From SKVR01 sp964491395 (lineage in GTDB: Bacteria > Bacteroidota > Bacteroidia > Bacteroidales > UBA7960), in the NCBI GenBank assembly GCA_964491395.1, contig CAZBGI010000009.1, positions 1 to 64,000 on the forward strand: a stretch of DNA of 64,000 nucleotides, read 5' to 3'. This document shows, one piece after another, positions 17,805 to 26,793 of the stretch. The position numbers were made by a program, and so were the translations under genes. Positions within the stretch are counted from its first letter, which is position 1, and the number at the start of each line of letters is the position of its first letter. The notes below the pieces were generated by a model that was given only the letters and a program-made list of their open reading frames with translations, was not told the origin of the DNA and searched no databases.

Positions 17805-18647
17805 TTATGAGTTTCCTTTTTTTTCTGCTTCTAAAGCTTTTTTAACAGAACCATGTTTGAGCAGCATTTCCCTGGCAGCTTCTTCCTGCAGTCCCAGCTC
17901 TTCCATTAACATGCGGGTACCTCGTTTTACCAGCTTTTCGTTGGTGAGTTGCATGTTTACCATCCGGTTTCCTTTTACCCTGCCCAGTTTGATCATGATG
18001 GTGGTGGTAATCATATTAAGCACCATTTTCTGGGCCGTGCCCGCCTTGAGTCTTGTACTGCCTGTTACAAATTCAGGCCCTACAATAACTTCAATGGGAT
18101 ATTCTGCCTCTTTTGCTACCCTTGAGCCGGGGTTGCAGGTGATACATCCTGTAAGGATACCGTTTTCACGCGCCCGTTTCAATCCACCCACCACATAAGG
18201 AGTAGAGCCTGAGGCGGCAATGCCTATTACGGTGTCTTTCTCATTGATGTTTCTTTCCTGCAGCTCCTGCCAGGCTTTCTCCTGGTCATCTTCAGCATCT
18301 TCAACTGCTTTGCGTAAGGCAACATCTCCTCCGGCAATTAATCCGATAACCATGGTGTCGGGTACACCGAAAGTGGGGGGGAGTTCTGAGGCATCCAGCA
18401 CGCCAAGTCGTCCGCTGGTGCCGGCACCCAGGTAAAAAACCCTTCCTCCGCGACACATACGTTCTACTATTAGTTCTATCAAGGCTTCAATTTGTGGTAG
18501 CGCATCCTGAACAGCCTTGTGCACTTTGGCATCCTCCTGGTTGATGGCGGTGATCAATTCATGAACGGTCATTTTCTCCAGGTTTTCAAATTCTGAAGGA
18601 GACTCGGTGATGCTTAACGGGAATTTTTCTTTTTTTTGCTCAGACAT
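17805..18647 (-). CDS. murQ: N-acetylmuramic acid 6-phosphate etherase
   Basis: A cytoplasmic SIS-domain enzyme that splits MurNAc-6-P into GlcNAc-6-P and D-lactate. It has about 280 residues, matching the family. Diagnostic motifs are GAGTSGRLGVLDASELPP, VIGLIAGGDVALRKAVEDAEDD and IGIAASGSTPYVVGGL; the Glu in DASE is the expected catalytic residue. I chose the Met of MSEQKKEKFPL (start 18647). A longer frame to 18746 would overlap the kinase gene and adds unrelated residues. The gene follows the sugar-kinase gene by 26 bp, the usual murKQ pairing. Confidence 0.95.
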   Translation of the reverse strand: MSEQKKEKFPLSITESPSEFENLEKMTVHELITAINQEDAKVHKAVQDALPQIEALIELIVERMCRGGRVFYLGAGTSGRLGVLDASELPPTFGVPDTMVIGLIAGGDVALRKAVEDAEDDQEKAWQELQERNINEKDTVIGIAASGSTPYVVGGLKRARENGILTGCITCNPGSRVAKEAEYPIEVIVGPEFVTGSTRLKAGTAQKMVLNMITTTIMIKLGRVKGNRMVNMQLTNEKLVKRGTRMLMEELGLQEEAAREMLLKHGSVKKALEAEKKGNS

Positions 18648-18673
18648 TGTTTTATATAATTCAATGATTAAAC

Positions 18674-19519
18674 TTATTGTTGATTGTGCTGATGATACCT
18701 GATCAGCCCCTCCATGGGGTGTTGAGACAGGTTGCCCATGATACAACCGGTTTTTCGGGCAGCTTCTTTTAATACTTCTGAAAAATGCCAGGCAATGCTG
18801 CCGGTAAAGTGTACGGGCAACTCAGTGGCCTGGGGGTATTGCTTTATATTGCGGTGGAAAAAATCAGTAAAACTGCCCAGCAAGAGCTTGTATACTGCCT
18901 CCTCATGCAGGTTGGCAGAAAGGAAACGGGTGAAACCTGCCATATAACGGTTGGGAAAAGGTCTCCGATAAACATTCTCCATGATTTGGGCCGGCGTTTG
19001 GGTGTAGGTTTCAAAAAACAGTTTTATCAAATGTTGAGGAAACTGGTTTTTGAGTATATCAGAAAGCAGTTTTTTGCCCAGCACTGCACCACTGCCTTCG
19101 TCGCCTAAAATATAGCCCAGCGGTGAAACATTATCAACTATGCGGGAACCATCATAAAAACAGGAATTGGAGCCGGTTCCCATGATGGCTGCAATACCGG
19201 GCTGGTTGCCACAAAGAGAATGGGCAGCCGCCAGTAAATCGCTTTCAACAAGTATGTTATCTGTTTTAAAATACTCCTGAAGGGCATGGTAAAGCTCTTG
19301 TTTTTTTGCCTCATTGGCTGCTCCTGCACCATAAAAAAAGAGGCTGTCAATTTTCTCAAAAGGAATAGAAAACTGGGTAGCAAGGGTTTTTACTATATCT
19401 GAACTTTGCTGGAAAAAAGGATTGATTCCATCGGTTTCACAGCTGGTATTGCTATGGGCTGAATCTGTAATCAGATACCAGCTTGTTTTGGTAGATCCAC
19501 TGTCTGCAATTAACTTCAT
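18674..19519 (-). CDS. murK: BadF/BadG-family amino-sugar kinase, MurK-like
   Basis: An ASKHA-fold ATP-dependent kinase of 281 residues. The N-terminal phosphate motif is ADSGSTKTSW (5-14), with GTGSNSC and LGDEGSGAVLGK in the middle and VHFTGSIA near the C-terminus. The family includes GlcNAc kinases and the clostridial and Tannerella MurK enzymes that phosphorylate MurNAc (and GlcNAc) at O6. Coupling to murQ (26 bp) makes MurNAc a likely substrate; specificity cannot be read from sequence. First gene of the leftward operon, with a promoter candidate at 19737-19744. Confidence 0.88.
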   Translation of the reverse strand: MKLIADSGSTKTSWYLITDSAHSNTSCETDGINPFFQQSSDIVKTLATQFSIPFEKIDSLFFYGAGAANEAKKQELYHALQEYFKTDNILVESDLLAAAHSLCGNQPGIAAIMGTGSNSCFYDGSRIVDNVSPLGYILGDEGSGAVLGKKLLSDILKNQFPQHLIKLFFETYTQTPAQIMENVYRRPFPNRYMAGFTRFLSANLHEEAVYKLLLGSFTDFFHRNIKQYPQATELPVHFTGSIAWHFSEVLKEAARKTGCIMGNLSQHPMEGLIRYHQHNQQ

Positions 19520-19927
19520 GTCAAATAGAATTGGTTACTAATGGCAATTTAGTATGGGTAAGGTGGTTGTATGAATTTTTCTCAGTCTTTTACAAGTTAA
19601 CCTTTTTTGGTTTTTCCGCTTGATGACTTCTATATTCAAAACTCTTTGCTATTTAAGTATATTCAAAGACTCACAAATCGTCCAGATGCTCAACTTATAC
19701 TTAGACGCACTTATAAAAATAATCCTTCCTGCCTTGCAAATGTAAAAATAAAACCATCACATTAGTAAGTAAATTTAAAAACCTGAAAATATTTTTTCTT
19801 ATTTTAAAAACTTATTCTACTTTTGAAAACCCGTAATATAGATTTAACATTGTGAAAGTGGTTTTGCCGAAGGGATAGTTACCAATACAACCCACCCGGA
19901 TAAAAAAGAAGTTATAAAGTGCAGAAT
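19520..19927. promoter_or_regulatory. Divergent promoter region of the peptidoglycan locus
   Basis: About 400 bp of AT-rich sequence between murK (left) and the golvesin-amidase (right), with no gene. A TAnnTTTG -7 box, TACTTTTG, lies at 19818-19825 on the plus strand, about 100 bp before the rightward start. The complement of 19737-19744 reads TACATTTG and could serve murK, giving a 5' leader of about 210 nt. The -33 elements are weak for both. Confidence 0.6.
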
Positions 19928-22900
19928 ATGAGGATTATATTGATTAATATTTTGTTTTTGGCTTTGTTTGTACAAGGCGCTGCAGCTTCGGCTGCTCCTG
20001 ATATTGATGATTCCCGAAATCAAAGGCTGGAACGCGTTGCAGAGCGGAAACTCCGTGATTTTGAGAACTACTTTTCGCCCTGGAAACACCTGGGAAAAAT
20101 AACGCTGGACAGTGTGAATGTTCAAAGGCAAAACGAACTGTTAACAGTCTATTTTAATCCTGCCATAACTCACATTTCCATAAGACACGCATGGTTAACT
20201 GCCCTGAAGATCGATATTAAAAACGAATTGGGTTGGCGCTTCAGGAAGTATACCATTCAGTTGATGGTACCCAATCATCCTTTGGAAGATTTTATTCCCA
20301 ATATCTACAGAGACGAATCTCTGCCTGACGATGCACAGCGCATCCGCACCCGTATCAGGGATAAAAAATCATTGGTTACACGCTCTTCTCCTACTGATAT
20401 TCCGAAGGGGCTGAGCGGAAATCATATTGCATTGTGGCATAGCCATGGACTCTATTATAATGGTGAAAAAGATAGATGGCAATGGCAGCGTGCCAGGCTA
20501 TTTGGGACCGTAGAGGATTTGTTTCCGGCTGATTATGTTTTGAAATACGTTGCACCCATGCTTGAAAATGCCGGGGCTAATGTATTTTTACCCCGGGAAA
20601 GAGACCTGCAAACAAATGAAGTTATTGTTGATAACGATGGTGCTTCCGGAAAGTCTGAACTGATCATCAACAATGGCCATGTGCCATGGGAGACTGCCGA
20701 GTCAGGTTTTGCCGACAAAGAGGTTTTTTACGATGGAGAAAATCCTTTCCGAAACGGTTCGCATTTGCAGATTGAAAGCAATTCAGGGGGGTCTTTGATT
20801 TATATCCCTGAAATACCTGAAACGGGAGATTATGCCGTTTATATATCCTGGGCACACCATGAAGAGAATGTTCCTGATGTCTCCTGCGTGGTGCAATATT
20901 CAGGTGGAAGTGCCAGCTTTTCGCTTAATCAGCAAATGGGAGCTGGCACCTGGATCTACCTGGGAACCTTCCGTTTTGAACAAGGTGCCGATGTCTCCCG
21001 GGGCAGCGTAACATTATACACCCATTCTTCTATGGATGGAAAAATTACTGCCGATGCTGTAAGGTTTGGTGGAGGCATGGGAAACATAGCCCGAAGGCCG
21101 GCAGATTATATCCTACCCAATCAGCAGTCGGTCAATGACAGGGGAGGTGCTACCGCCCGGCAACCTGAAAGGGAATCTTCTGCCACAGAAATCCAGTGGA
21201 AAACAAGCGGGATGCCGCGTTTTACCGAGGGCTCCCGTTACTACCTTCAGTATGCCGGGATACCGGATACACTGGTTTACTCACTCAATGAAGGAAGAAA
21301 TGATTACAACGATGATTTTATGTCGAGGGGTGAATGGGTCAATTATCTGATGGGAGGGCCATTGGGTCCTGAAAAGAACCGCGAAGTCCATGGCCTGAAT
21401 ATCCCCATTGACCTTTCCTTTGCCTTTCACACCGATGCAGGGATTACCCGTACAGATTCTGTGATAGGCACGCTTTCCATCCACAGTTCCCAACGTGATG
21501 ACGGGATTTTTCCCGATGGAGTATCGCGCATGGGCAGCCGGGATTTGACCGATATCATCCAGGATCAGATAGTGGGAGATATCAGGGCATTGTATAATCC
21601 TGACTGGACCCGCAGAGCGATTTGGGACAAGCAATACAGCGAAGCCTGGCGCCCCAATGTGCCGGCCATGCTGCTCGAACTGCTTTCGCATCAAAACCTG
21701 GCCGATATGCGTTTCGGACATAATCCGGAATTTCAGTTCACCGTAAGCAGGGCCATCTACAAAGGGATGTTGCGCTTTATTGCTCACCAGGAAGGTCGTG
21801 AAGCGGTGATTCAACCTTTGCCTCCCAAAAATTTTCGCATCGAAAAAACGGAAGGAAAAACCATTCGGCTTTCCTGGGAACCTGCTACCGACTTGCTGGA
21901 ACCCTCGGCGGATCCTGAGGCTTATATCCTTTACACCCGGCGGGAAGGGGAGGGCTTTGATCAGGGAGTGCTCGTAAAAGGATCGCAAACCGCGATCGAA
22001 TTGCCCGACTGGAATACCCTTTACAGTTTCAGAGTTACCGCCGTAAACCAGGGGGGGGAGAGTTTTCCTTCTGAAATCCTTTCTACAGCCATGGTGCCCG
22101 GCCAGGAGAAAACCATCCTGATGGTCAATGGATTTCAGCGCATCACTGGGCATGGCTTTTTTGACAACGAGAACATGGCAGGGCTAACCTGGTGGGATGA
22201 TCATGCCATACCTGATGGGTATTCGGTAAGTTTTACCGGCAATCAATATGATTTTGACCGTAACTCACCCTGGCTGGATGACGACAGCCCGGGTTGGGGG
22301 GCATCCTTTGCCGATAACGAAGGAACACCCGTGGCAGGAAACACGTTTGATTTTCCTTATATCCATGGCGTTTCGGTTCGAAATGCAGGGTATTCCTTCG
22401 TTTCTGCCAGCAGGGAAGCTTTTGAAAAGGATAGCTTTGCTGCCAATGATTACTTCATGATCAATCTTATCATGGGGAAACAAAAAGGGACCCCTCACCT
22501 GATGCATGCCGACAGTATCCGTTTCAGGGTTTTTACCCCTGCGCTGATACGCAATATGCAAACTTATGCAGAACAAGGAGGTAATATCCTGGTGTCAGGA
22601 GCCTATATCGGCACTGACAACGAGATTTATGCCGATTCTACGGCGATGAATTTTACCCGTGATGTACTGGGTTATAGCTGGCGGACCAATAATGCCTGTA
22701 ATGTGGGAGAAATTCAGGCTACCGACCAGGGCGATTTGGCGTTGCCTCAGTTTTTTGATTTACTAATGAAACCCAATTCTGCTATTTACCATGTAGAGGC
22801 ACCCGATGGTATTGAGGCAGAGGGAGATAACAGCAGAACAGTATATCGTTACCGTTCCAATGCCGTCAGTGCTGCAGTTTTCCATCAATCGCACCATAAA

Positions 22901-22993
22901 GTGTTCTCCATGGGATTTCCTTTTGAGAGCATTTCGGAGCCCAATCGGAGAGATGCATTGATGAAAGCGATAATAACGCTTTTCGAACAATAA
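19928..22993 (+). CDS. Exported amidase with inserted golvesin domain
   Basis: A protein of about 1021 residues of the kind often labelled golvesin-domain protein or 'xanthan lyase'. The start is ATG 19928, followed by a clear signal peptide (RIILINILFLALFVQGAAAS); a GTG three codons upstream is possible. An Amidase_3-like catalytic domain seems split: the first part (about 165-228) has WHSHG and TVEDL, and the second (about 493-625) has FAFHTDAG and LLELLSHQN. Together they supply His, Glu and His zinc ligands and a catalytic Glu. A golvesin-type beta domain (about 245-385) lies between. A fibronectin III domain (about 630-725) and a C-terminal glutamine-amidotransferase-like alpha/beta domain (about 728-1020) follow. 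It is the first rightward gene of the locus, and its stop overlaps a possible GT start (TAATG). Peptidoglycan amidase activity is inferred. Confidence 0.8.
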   Translation: MRIILINILFLALFVQGAAASAAPDIDDSRNQRLERVAERKLRDFENYFSPWKHLGKITLDSVNVQRQNELLTVYFNPAITHISIRHAWLTALKIDIKNELGWRFRKYTIQLMVPNHPLEDFIPNIYRDESLPDDAQRIRTRIRDKKSLVTRSSPTDIPKGLSGNHIALWHSHGLYYNGEKDRWQWQRARLFGTVEDLFPADYVLKYVAPMLENAGANVFLPRERDLQTNEVIVDNDGASGKSELIINNGHVPWETAESGFADKEVFYDGENPFRNGSHLQIESNSGGSLIYIPEIPETGDYAVYISWAHHEENVPDVSCVVQYSGGSASFSLNQQMGAGTWIYLGTFRFEQGADVSRGSVTLYTHSSMDGKITADAVRFGGGMGNIARRPADYILPNQQSVNDRGGATARQPERESSATEIQWKTSGMPRFTEGSRYYLQYAGIPDTLVYSLNEGRNDYNDDFMSRGEWVNYLMGGPLGPEKNREVHGLNIPIDLSFAFHTDAGITRTDSVIGTLSIHSSQRDDGIFPDGVSRMGSRDLTDIIQDQIVGDIRALYNPDWTRRAIWDKQYSEAWRPNVPAMLLELLSHQNLADMRFGHNPEFQFTVSRAIYKGMLRFIAHQEGREAVIQPLPPKNFRIEKTEGKTIRLSWEPATDLLEPSADPEAYILYTRREGEGFDQGVLVKGSQTAIELPDWNTLYSFRVTAVNQGGESFPSEILSTAMVPGQEKTILMVNGFQRITGHGFFDNENMAGLTWWDDHAIPDGYSVSFTGNQYDFDRNSPWLDDDSPGWGASFADNEGTPVAGNTFDFPYIHGVSVRNAGYSFVSASREAFEKDSFAANDYFMINLIMGKQKGTPHLMHADSIRFRVFTPALIRNMQTYAEQGGNILVSGAYIGTDNEIYADSTAMNFTRDVLGYSWRTNNACNVGEIQATDQGDLALPQFFDLLMKPNSAIYHVEAPDGIEAEGDNSRTVYRYRSNAVSAAVFHQSHHKVFSMGFPFESISEPNRRDALMKAIITLFEQ

Positions 22994-23037
22994 TGAGAAA
23001 AATAAACAACATACAATTTTTAAAGAAGAAACAGTTT

Positions 23038-24510
23038 ATGAACAAAAATGTAATTACCTGCTTCATTCCGGCCGGAGAGGCGAAAGACAATCAGATGACG
23101 ATAAACGAACTGGCTAAGAATCCTTTGGTGAAAGAGATTTTTATTACCGGAAAGGGTCTTGCGGAGGGTCTTGAATTACCTGCAAAAGCTTGTTTGTCTG
23201 AAATAGAAAATATGCAAACTACCCGGGGGGTAAAGAAAATGGCCGAACTGGCCAAAACACCTTATACCCTGCTATACACCAAGACCTTACCGCTGAAACT
23301 TGGCGCCTGGGCATTGGAACGAATGGTGCAGGTAGCCGGAAATACCGGTGCAGGCATGGTGTATGCTGACCATTATCAGGAAAAAGAAGGACAATTGACA
23401 CCCAAACCTGTCATTGATTACCAGGATGGAAGCCTCAGAGATGACTTCGATTTTGGTTCTCTTTTGTTTTACAACAGCCAGGATTTGGGCAGGGCCGTAT
23501 GGAATATGACCGAGGAATACAATTTTGGCGCTTTGTACGACCTGAGGTTAAAAGTATCTCAACAAAAAAAACTTTTCCGTCTTCCTGAGTTTCTCTATAC
23601 GGAAAAGGAAACGGATACACGCAAATCAGGCGAAAAAATGTTTGATTATGTTGACCCCAAAAACCGGGACGTGCAGATAGAAATGGAAAAGATTTGTACC
23701 CAACATCTGAAAGATATTGGGGCATGGCTCAAGCCCGAATTTCCTGAGGTAAAGTTTGACGAAACCAGGTTCCCTGTTGAAGCTTCTGTAATCATTCCGG
23801 TAAGAAACCGTATAAAAACAATAGAAGATGCCGTAAGATCCGTTTTCAGCCAGAAAACTTCTTTCGACTTTAACCTTATTGTTGTTGACAACCACTCCAC
23901 AGACGGCACCACTGATTTGGTGAAAAAACTTGCCAAAGAAGACAGCAGACTGATCCATGTAATTCCGCAGCGCAACGACCTGGGTATCGGGGGATGCTGG
24001 AATGAAGGCGTTTATCATGATCAATGCGGAAAATTTGCCATCCAGCTCGACAGCGATGACCTTTATATTGATGACAATGTAATTCAAAAGATCGTAAACG
24101 CTTTTTACGAGCAAAATTGTGCCATGGTAGTGGGAAGCTACAGAATGGTTAACTTCAAACTGGATGAAATTCCTCCGGGATTGATTGACCACAAAGAGTG
24201 GACTCCCGACAATGGACGTAACAATGCCTTGCGTATCAACGGACTGGGAGCGCCCCGTGCATTCTACACGCCTGTTATCCGCGACATTCGGGTTCCCAAT
24301 GTAAGCTATGGTGAGGATTATGCCCTGGGACTCAACATCTCAAGACATTACCAGATAGGACGTATCTATGATCCTCTCTATCTGTGCCGTCGTTGGGATG
24401 ACAACACCGATGCATCTCTGGATATCAACAAAATGAATGCGCATAACACTTACAAAGACAGGATTCGTACCATCGAGTTGTGGGCAAGAATGGCACTCCA
24501 TAACAATTAA
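23038..24510 (+). CDS. GT2-family glycosyltransferase
   Basis: A 490-residue soluble glycosyltransferase. The N-terminal part (about 1-255) is unassigned. The C-terminal part is a GT-A domain beginning ASVIIPVRNRIKTIEDAVRSV, with VVDNHSTDGT, an IQLDSDDL metal/nucleotide-sugar (DXD) motif and a GEDYALG acceptor-side motif. It has no transmembrane segment or signal peptide, so it acts in the cytoplasm or at the inner membrane face. I prefer ATG 23038 (MNKNVITCFIP). An upstream ATG at 22993 overlaps the previous stop and would add 15 residues. Donor and acceptor are unknown. It sits between an amidase and a DUF4922 gene. Confidence 0.8.
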   Translation: MNKNVITCFIPAGEAKDNQMTINELAKNPLVKEIFITGKGLAEGLELPAKACLSEIENMQTTRGVKKMAELAKTPYTLLYTKTLPLKLGAWALERMVQVAGNTGAGMVYADHYQEKEGQLTPKPVIDYQDGSLRDDFDFGSLLFYNSQDLGRAVWNMTEEYNFGALYDLRLKVSQQKKLFRLPEFLYTEKETDTRKSGEKMFDYVDPKNRDVQIEMEKICTQHLKDIGAWLKPEFPEVKFDETRFPVEASVIIPVRNRIKTIEDAVRSVFSQKTSFDFNLIVVDNHSTDGTTDLVKKLAKEDSRLIHVIPQRNDLGIGGCWNEGVYHDQCGKFAIQLDSDDLYIDDNVIQKIVNAFYEQNCAMVVGSYRMVNFKLDEIPPGLIDHKEWTPDNGRNNALRINGLGAPRAFYTPVIRDIRVPNVSYGEDYALGLNISRHYQIGRIYDPLYLCRRWDDNTDASLDINKMNAHNTYKDRIRTIELWARMALHNN

Positions 24511-24813
24511 TCCGGCCTTTAAAATCATTGGTGTCTGGTTAAAAAGTTCATTGAATGATTAAATTAATACTCAGCCTAATGATTCTGATATTATCGCCCC
24601 GCTGGGGCTTCGAAACTTAGGGTGCCAAATATTCTGCAAATATTACTGCGACTCTGCCGCTAAAGAAAAAGCTGCCGTGCAGCGAAAATATTTGTAGTTG
24701 GCGAATTACCTGTTTCTCTTTGAAGCTGCAGCGCAGCGATAATATTAATTTTATGGTAAACAATTATTGGCCTGACAATAGTGATTTAAAATTTAAATAT
24801 AAGCAACGGGACT
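24511..24813. repeat. Cluster of REP-like palindromes (about 24587-24746)
   Basis: The 303-bp spacer carries related palindromic units: GCCCC-GCT-GGGGC (24596-24608), GCTGC-CGT-GCAGC (24671-24683) and GCTGC-AGC-GCAGC (24725-24737). Each is next to an ATATT/AATAT-rich flank. The outer ends form an imperfect inverted pair, GATATTATCGC on the left and GCGATAATATT on the right, as in a small non-autonomous (MITE/REP-type) element. No gene is seen. Confidence 0.65.
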
Positions 24814-25779
24814 ATGAACCTGACTTTTCATGATACAGAACTGAGTTTGCAGCAGAAGGTTGATCTGCTGCAAACTCAGCAAACAAAAGAGTGGGAACTG
24901 GCAGAGAAAAACTACAAGGGCCTGGACAAAGTACAAAAGCGGGAACTTGTTTTTGATAACCGGGTTACGGTAGGTGTTCAGTTCAATCCGGAAAGGATAT
25001 ACTCATCTGCGGCCAAAGTAGACGCCAAATCCATCCGCGAACGCAAATGTTTCTTATGTCTGTCCAATTTGCCGCCACAGCAAAAAGGGGTGGATTTTGG
25101 AGATGATTATGTGATACTGGTGAATCCTTTCCCGATTTTTCCGCGTCATCTGACCATCCCGCACAGAGAACATATTGATCAGCTCATCAAAGGACGCATG
25201 AACGATATGCTTGATCTGGCCCGGGAGCTTACGGATTTTGTGGTTTTCTACAATGGACCCAAATGCGGAGCTTCGGCTCCCGACCATTTTCACTTTCAGG
25301 CTGGCAACAAAGGGTTTATGCCCATCGAAAAAGAGTATCTCACCCTTAGCCGTACCATCATCAAGGGAGAAGAAAGATGCCGGGCTTCTACTTTCAGCAA
25401 TTATCTTCGCCATTGCCTGATCCTGGATGGGGATGATAAAAAGATTCTCTGCCAATGGTTTGATGAACTCTATGAGTTGATGAACAATCAAATGCCTGCT
25501 GAGCCCGAACCGATGATGAATATATTGGTGAGTTTCGACCAGGGGAGATGGAAGATTTTTCTTTTCCCCCGCAAACTGCACCGACCCTGGCAATACTTTG
25601 AAGAAGGGCCAAAGCAAATTCTGCTGAGTCCCGCTTCTGTTGACTTTGGGGGGGTGCTTATCACGCCCCGCGAGGAGGACTACAAGAAGCTTTCTTATGA
25701 AGATGCAGAGGATATCTTCGGTCAAGTGACCTGGGATGCAGATGCATTTGAAAAACTGATCTCCGATTTTAGCCATTAA
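24814..25779 (+). CDS. DUF4922 protein, HIT/Ap4A-phosphorylase-like
   Basis: A 321-residue soluble protein of the DUF4922 family. Visible motifs resemble the HIT/GalT/Ap4A-phosphorylase superfamily: a Cys pair CFLC (79-82), a strand-turn stretch VNPFPIFPRHLTIPHREH (103-120) like the HIT 'NP.P...HLL..P..H' segment, and GPKCGASAPDHFHFQ (148-162) like the nucleotidyl-transfer motif, with His158-x-His160-x-Gln162. A nucleotide phosphorylase or nucleotidyltransferase activity is inferred. It is 11 bp upstream of the GNAT gene and so co-transcribed. Its role with cell-wall scavenging genes is unknown. Confidence 0.8.
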   Translation: MNLTFHDTELSLQQKVDLLQTQQTKEWELAEKNYKGLDKVQKRELVFDNRVTVGVQFNPERIYSSAAKVDAKSIRERKCFLCLSNLPPQQKGVDFGDDYVILVNPFPIFPRHLTIPHREHIDQLIKGRMNDMLDLARELTDFVVFYNGPKCGASAPDHFHFQAGNKGFMPIEKEYLTLSRTIIKGEERCRASTFSNYLRHCLILDGDDKKILCQWFDELYELMNNQMPAEPEPMMNILVSFDQGRWKIFLFPRKLHRPWQYFEEGPKQILLSPASVDFGGVLITPREEDYKKLSYEDAEDIFGQVTWDADAFEKLISDFSH

Positions 25780-25790
25780 TACACTCTGCC

Positions 25791-26720
25791 ATGGATACCA
25801 GTAAGATTTTCATAAAAAGAGGCTGGCCTCAAGACCTGGAAAAGATGGCCCGTTTCCTGGATCGAAACTGGGAGTACGACAGCATGAATGCCGCTTTGCT
25901 GGAAGAGAAGCTTTTTATGGATCCTTTTGCCGATCCTGAGCTTTGCTTCACAGCATTTGCCGCAGACGAACCTGTGGGTTTCCTCTTTTGTGTGCGTCGC
26001 AGCATCCGTGGAGATGAGTATGGCTATGTGAAACTCATGGCGGTGGATAAAACCCATCGTCGCAACAAACTGGGCAGCCGCATGTATGAAATGGCTGAGC
26101 AATCGCTGGTGGAGAAAGGTGCGGAAATCATCCGTTGGTACGATGTGCCGCTCAACTATTTCATGCCCGGGCTGGACCCACGCTACACCGAGGCTTTCTG
26201 CTTTGCTGAAAAGCATGGATTTCAACAGTTTGGCGAAGCCGTCAATATGCAGGTGGATTTGGATGGGATGGATTGGTCCACCCGAGGGGAAGAAGAAGCA
26301 CTGCTGAAAAAAGGTGTAGAAGTACGCAGGGCAACAAAAAATGACGTTGCTGCCATCAAAGAATTACTCAGCAGCGAATGGCAATTGTGGAATCACGAGG
26401 TGGATATGGCCATGAAGGACAATCCCCCCTCGGTTCATATTGCTTTCAGGGATAAAAAGCTCAGGGCTTTCTCGGTGCACAACGGCAACAACAAAGGCAC
26501 CGGCTGGTTTGGTCCTATGGGTACGCATGCCGATATGCGCGGAATGGGTGTGGGAAGTATCCTGCTCAAAAGATGCCTGAAAGATATGCACCTGCAAGGG
26601 TATCGCACTGCCACTATCCCCTGGGTAGCTCCTGTTGCCTTCTACGCGCATTATGTGAAAGCAAAAATTGAACGGGTTTTCTGGAGAATGGAAAAAAGGA
26701 TGAACCCAAAAACTTCGTAA
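25791..26720 (+). CDS. Two-domain GNAT N-acetyltransferase
   Basis: A 309-residue protein with two GNAT folds. The first (about 5-150) has VKLMAVDKTHRRNKLGSRMYEMAE; the second (about 175-300) has PMGTHADMRGMGVGSILLKRCL, the acetyl-CoA pyrophosphate-binding pattern R/Q-x-x-G-x-G/A. It is cytoplasmic with no export signal. The gene starts 11 bp after the DUF4922 gene and ends 73 bp before the SpoIID-domain gene. The acceptor may be an amino sugar or a muropeptide-derived amine, judged only from context. Confidence 0.82.
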   Translation: MDTSKIFIKRGWPQDLEKMARFLDRNWEYDSMNAALLEEKLFMDPFADPELCFTAFAADEPVGFLFCVRRSIRGDEYGYVKLMAVDKTHRRNKLGSRMYEMAEQSLVEKGAEIIRWYDVPLNYFMPGLDPRYTEAFCFAEKHGFQQFGEAVNMQVDLDGMDWSTRGEEEALLKKGVEVRRATKNDVAAIKELLSSEWQLWNHEVDMAMKDNPPSVHIAFRDKKLRAFSVHNGNNKGTGWFGPMGTHADMRGMGVGSILLKRCLKDMHLQGYRTATIPWVAPVAFYAHYVKAKIERVFWRMEKRMNPKTS

Positions 26721-26793
26721 TAACCCAACTGCAATATTTCAGTGATTAAAAACAAAACACCCGATTGTATCACCTTTAAAACTTTGTTATACT

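Noticed and set aside
18648..18746. Longer N-terminus for murQ
   Set aside because: It would overlap the end of the kinase gene by about 70 bp; MurQ homologues begin close to the MSEQKKEK start.
21281..22153. 290-codon minus-strand frame inside the golvesin-amidase gene
   Set aside because: Shadow of a clear exported protein with catalytic motifs; no domain of its own.
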